NCBI GenBank assembly: GCA_020161015.1
Contig: JAIUOT010000053.1
Coordinates: forward strand, 44,066-108,065
Direction: 5' to 3'
Source of the DNA: Actinomycetota bacterium
GTDB taxonomy: Bacteria; Actinomycetota; Actinomycetes; Propionibacteriales; Propionibacteriaceae
DNA: 64,000 nt
Shown: positions 59,948 through 64,000 of the stretch, one piece after another
How positions within the stretch are numbered: position 1 is the first letter of the stretch
How the letters are laid out: each line of letters opens with the position of its first letter
Notes under the pieces: model-generated
The model's database searches: none
The model's input: only the letters and a program-made list of their open reading frames with translations
Told to the model about the DNA's origin: nothing
Made by a program: the position numbers and the translations under genes

Positions 59948-59998
59948 GGTTGAAGTCTCAACTAAAACGATAGGCGCAGATGGTTGAGATGTCAACTA
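59948..59998 (-). promoter_or_regulatory. yceI promoter with two dyad operators
   Basis: On the minus strand TTGACA (59995-59990), 17 bases, TATCGT (59972-59967). Two related dyads bracket it: GGTTGAGATGTCAACTA at 59982-59998, covering the -35, and GGTTGAAGTCTCAACTA at 59948-59964, covering the start region, 34 bases apart. Binding at both would block transcription. The shape suggests a MarR-type repressor; the regulator is not in the window. Confidence 0.78.
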
Positions 59999-60052
59999 CC
60001 CGCCCGGATCACGGGCGTCCTCCGTCCCTCCACGGCGGTGCGGACGCGGGGG

Positions 60053-60058
60053 TATGGT
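60053..60058 (+). promoter_or_regulatory. Candidate -10 element of the citrate synthase gene
   Basis: TATGGT, 55 bases upstream of the gltA start codon. No -35 is evident in the GC-rich upstream sequence. Confidence 0.4.
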
Positions 60059-60113
60059 GACTGCACCACCGCCCGGACGGATCCCGCCCGGGCGTCCCTT
60101 CGACGGAGGATGC

Positions 60114-61397
<1,284 letters not shown>

Positions 61398-61428
61398 CCG
61401 CCGCCGGTATCACCGCCGGCGCGACCGG

Positions 61429-61460
61429 CTCCTGAAGGGGTGACGACGCCCTTCAGGAGG
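61429..61460 (+). promoter_or_regulatory. Hairpin that hides the ribosome-binding site of the next gene
   Basis: CTCCTGAAGGG (61429-61439) pairs perfectly with CCCTTCAGGAG (61449-61459) around a nine-base loop. The right arm contains the AGGAGG of the gene starting at 61465. The hairpin may serve as the gltA terminator, or control translation. Confidence 0.7.
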
Positions 61461-61464
61461 ATCG

Positions 61465-62142
61465 ATGCGCCCCATCAAGACAGCCGTTCTCATCGCCGCC
61501 CTCGCGCTCGCCGCGGGACTGCTGGTGCCCTCGGCCCAGGCCGCCGGAGCGGCCCCGCACACGCTGCCCGCCGTCGCCGTGCGCACCGTCGCCGTCGACG
61601 TGGACGGTGACGCGGTCGCCGACACCGTCACCGTCACGCCGCTGGCGGCGACGTCCTACTCGGTGGCCGTGCAGACCGCCGACGGCGAGGTGGCCTCCGC
61701 GACCGTCCACTCCACCATCGCCGGCGACTGGGGCGTCGAGCCCTGGTACGGGGCTGCCCGGCTCGACGGCGTCCGGGGCCACGAACTGCTGCTGCTCACC
61801 TCGGGCGGGGACGGCGTGATGTTCCGCGTGCTCACCTGGAGGTCCGGGACGCTGGTGCTCGAGGGTGCCCCGCGCTCCCTGGCGAAGGGGACGTACGACT
61901 GGTACCTCGCCGACCTCGACCAGGTGCGGTTCGGCTACCGGTTCTCCACCAGGGACGGCCGGCGGTTCGTGAAGGACGTCGAGCTGTTCGCCAGCGGCAG
62001 CCGCTGGAAGGGCACGATCGTCACCTCGGTCTGGAAGGCCGGCGCCTGGAGGCGCACCGCGACGAAGAAGGTCAGCCTGACCGCGTCCCAGGCCGCGGCC
62101 TACCGCGGGCTGGCCGGCGTCACGGTCGTGGCGAAGCCCTGA
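61465..62142 (+). CDS. Secreted protein of unknown function
   Basis: A 225-residue exported protein. Signal peptide ends near LLVPSAQAAGA. The mature part is beta-rich and starts with VDVDGDAVADTVTVTPL, which resembles an FG-GAP/VCBS calcium-binding blade, followed by ARLDGVRGHELLLLTSGGDG, a second such blade. No anchor. Its ribosome-binding site is inside a hairpin. The 3' end overlaps the convergent acyltransferase gene by 43 bases. Function unknown. Confidence 0.78.
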   Translation: MRPIKTAVLIAALALAAGLLVPSAQAAGAAPHTLPAVAVRTVAVDVDGDAVADTVTVTPLAATSYSVAVQTADGEVASATVHSTIAGDWGVEPWYGAARLDGVRGHELLLLTSGGDGVMFRVLTWRSGTLVLEGAPRSLAKGTYDWYLADLDQVRFGYRFSTRDGRRFVKDVELFASGSRWKGTIVTSVWKAGAWRRTATKKVSLTASQAAAYRGLAGVTVVAKP

Positions 62143-63434
62143 TCCCCACCGGCGCCGAGCAGGGCGGCCAGCCCGGCGTCCAGCGCCGCGGCGAGGCGAT
62201 CGAGGTCGGGGACGGCCTCCGGATCGGCCATCGCGGTGATCGACAGTGTGCCGGCGTAGGAGAACACGGCGAAGGCCACGGTGAGGTTGCCCGTGGCGAC
62301 CGTCAGCGGCACGATCCGCTCGACCGGGCAGCCGGCCAGCAGCAGCGGCGTCACGGGACCACGCACGTTGGTGACGATGGTGTTCACCCGGCGCTGGGAG
62401 TCTATGTAGCGGCGGAACCACCCCGTACGCACCAGGAGCCGGAACGCCGGGCGCAGGATCGCGTTGCCCAGCGCCCGGGGACGGCGCTTGGCCGCCGCCG
62501 TCACCGCGGCTGTCGCGGCCACCCGCTCCGGCACGCTGCCCCCGGCAGGGACGGCCAGCGGCATGACCGCGCTGGCGTTGCCGCGCGGGCTGCCCGGCGC
62601 GTGGTAGGCGAAGGGCACCGAGCACACCAGCGTCGCCACGTCCTCCCCGCGGACACGCAGCACGTCGCCCAGGGCTCCGGCCACCACGGCCAGCGCGACA
62701 TCGTTCACGGTCCCCCCGCACCGGTGCGCGGCCGTGCGGACGGCGTACAGGTCGCGTTCCACGGCCACGAGCCTGCGCCGTGGCCCGGTCGGCCGGTTCA
62801 GCGAGGACGTCGCGACGACGCCCGAGCCCACGACCAGCCGGACGGCCATGGCCAGTTCCCACGCGGCGACCGGAAGGCGGCGGAGGCCGGCGAGGCGCCC
62901 GGCGATGTTGTCTGCCCGCAGGGCCGCGCGCGAGGGGAGCGGCTGGGGGAACACCCCGGGGGGCGGCGCCGATCCGTCGGCGAGGGCCGCCAGCACGGCG
63001 AGAGCCGCCAGCCCGTCCGCGAGCACGTGGTGCACCACGAGGACGAACGCGCGCACCGACCCGTCCGCGGCGACCGCCATGGTTGCCGCCCACAGGGGGC
63101 GGTCCCGCGGCAGCGGGGTGGTCAGCAGCGCGATGGCGAGGTCGTCGACCTCGGTGTCCCCGGCGGCCGGCCGGACGGCGAGGTGCGCGTCCAGGTCGAA
63201 GCCGGGGTCGTCCACCCACACCGGGCGCCCGCAGCCGGGCGGCACGCGGCGCATCACCTGGCGCAGGCGCGGCGCGGCCGGCAGCCGGGCGGCGAGGTGC
63301 GCGCGCAACTCGTCCGGGCGCAGCCTCCCCTGCTCCAGCCAAAGGACGCCGCCGACCTGCATGGGCACCGTGCCGTGGTCGCCGTCCAGCGACATCAGGT
63401 CGTCGGCGCTGAGCCGGTCGATGGCTGCGGCCAT
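62100..63434 (-). CDS. Wax ester synthase/diacylglycerol acyltransferase-like enzyme
   Basis: A 444-residue WS/DGAT family protein, which would use acyl-CoA to make wax esters or triacylglycerol. The catalytic motif HHVLADG is at residues 135-141 (HHxxxDG). The N-terminal RLSADDLMSLDGDHGTVPMQ and the C-terminal NTIVTNVRGPVTPLLLAG (PLW- and NVxGP-type motifs) also fit. It starts 29 bases after the fumarase stop and might be cotranscribed with it. Substrate range is inferred. Confidence 0.87.
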   Translation of the reverse strand: MAAAIDRLSADDLMSLDGDHGTVPMQVGGVLWLEQGRLRPDELRAHLAARLPAAPRLRQVMRRVPPGCGRPVWVDDPGFDLDAHLAVRPAAGDTEVDDLAIALLTTPLPRDRPLWAATMAVAADGSVRAFVLVVHHVLADGLAALAVLAALADGSAPPPGVFPQPLPSRAALRADNIAGRLAGLRRLPVAAWELAMAVRLVVGSGVVATSSLNRPTGPRRRLVAVERDLYAVRTAAHRCGGTVNDVALAVVAGALGDVLRVRGEDVATLVCSVPFAYHAPGSPRGNASAVMPLAVPAGGSVPERVAATAAVTAAAKRRPRALGNAILRPAFRLLVRTGWFRRYIDSQRRVNTIVTNVRGPVTPLLLAGCPVERIVPLTVATGNLTVAFAVFSYAGTLSITAMADPEAVPDLDRLAAALDAGLAALLGAGGDQGFATTVTPASPR

Positions 63435-63462
63435 CCGTGGCGCCCCGGCGCGGGCCCGGCGG

Positions 63463-64000
63463 CTAGCCGCGCGGGGTGAGGTGGAGGACGGTCGGCTTGC
63501 TGACGTCGGCGAAGAAGTCGTTGCCCTTGTCGTCCACCACGATGAACGCCGGGAAGTCCTTCACCTCGATCTTCCAGATCGCCTCCATGCCGAGCTCGGG
63601 GTACTCCAGCAGCTCGACGCTGGTGATGCAGTCCTGGGCGAGCCGGGCGGCCGGGCCGCCGATCGAGCCGAGGTAGAACCCCCCGTGCGCCTGGCAGGCG
63701 TCCGTGACGGCCTTGCTGCGGTTGCCCTTGGCCAGCATGATCATCGAGCCGCCGGCGGCCTGGAACTGGTCGACGTAGGAGTCCATCCGGCCCGCGGTGG
63801 TCGGCCCGAACGAGCCGGACGCGTAGCCCTCCGGGGTCTTGGCCGGCCCGGCGTAGTACACCGGGTGGTCCTTCAGGTACTGCGGCATCTCCTCGCCGGC
63901 GTCCAGGCGCTCCTTGATCTTGGCGTGCGCGATGTCGCGTCCCACGATCACGGTGCCGTTCAGGCTCAGCCGGGTCTTCACCGGGTACTTGCTCAGCTCG
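63463..64000 (-). CDS. Class I fumarate hydratase, C-terminal part (truncated by window edge)
   Basis: The visible 179 residues are the C-terminal (beta-type) domain of an iron-sulphur class I fumarase, which interconverts fumarate and malate. Motifs: [16 protein letters not shown] at the edge, [60 protein letters not shown] and [20 protein letters not shown]. The frame stays open to base 64000, so the gene continues beyond the window. Fumarase and citrate synthase in the same neighbourhood fit TCA-cycle metabolism. Confidence 0.93.
   Translation of the reverse strand, partial: ELSKYPVKTRLSLNGTVIVGRDIAHAKIKERLDAGEEMPQYLKDHPVYYAGPAKTPEGYASGSFGPTTAGRMDSYVDQFQAAGGSMIMLAKGNRSKAVTDACQAHGGFYLGSIGGPAARLAQDCITSVELLEYPELGMEAIWKIEVKDFPAFIVVDDKGNDFFADVSKPTVLHLTPRG

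Overview
The window is high-GC DNA (roughly 70% or more by eye) with GTG starts, GC-rich codons, an iron box of the IdeR/DtxR type, a GNAT- and MFS-rich gene set, a type Ib citrate synthase and a LAxTG-type cell-wall sorting signal. Together these point to the chromosome of an actinobacterium (Actinomycetota). The Propionibacteriales are a reasonable guess that the sequence alone does not prove. I see no rRNA, tRNA, insertion sequence, prophage or CRISPR array.

Positions 1-28466 are mostly housekeeping and envelope genes. In order they are: a ThrE-type amino-acid exporter (5' end uncertain); a pair of palindromic repeats; a metallo-beta-lactamase hydrolase; a DUF1707 protein; an alanine-rich coiled-coil protein; a lipoprotein; a secreted subtilase; a beta-CASP nuclease; a minus-strand run of phosphatase, HEAT protein, PEP-synthase-like enzyme and tandem Usp; a secreted CAP protein; a GH13 alpha-glucosidase; a DUF1508 protein; an iron-box-controlled divergent pair that includes a flavodoxin; a secreted TAP-like peptidase; GNAT proteins; a DHA2 drug exporter behind a long structured leader with a 13-codon upstream ORF; a Nudix protein; an antiporter remnant; an adenine deaminase-like enzyme; and a lipoprotein amidase.

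Positions 28476-54543 form the centre of the window, a cell-surface and pilus island. A single 4959-residue secreted protein carries about 15 DUF5979-like repeats and 24 DUF11-like repeats, and ends in an LAYTG sorting signal. Beside it lies a complete Tad/Flp pilus locus. The minus strand holds tadE, a tadG-like vWA gene and a membrane-anchored vWA protein. The plus strand holds a 58-residue Flp pilin, cpaB, cpaE, cpaF (tadA), tadB, tadC and prepilin peptidase. The intergenic regions of this island share a dyad motif, TGTCACCC-N3/4-GGGTGACA, in at least twelve copies in four clusters. I did not see it elsewhere in the window. It looks like the operator of an unidentified regulator that coordinates pilus and giant-adhesin expression, and it is the strongest candidate here for something undescribed.

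Positions 54552-64000 return to metabolism: a Usp protein, a cyclic-2,3-diphosphoglycerate-synthetase-like GTPase, ornithine aminotransferase, a polytopic membrane protein, YceI with a well-formed promoter flanked by two dyad operators, citrate synthase, a secreted protein whose ribosome-binding site lies in a hairpin, a wax-ester-synthase/DGAT-like enzyme, and the C-terminal part of a class I fumarase cut by the window edge.
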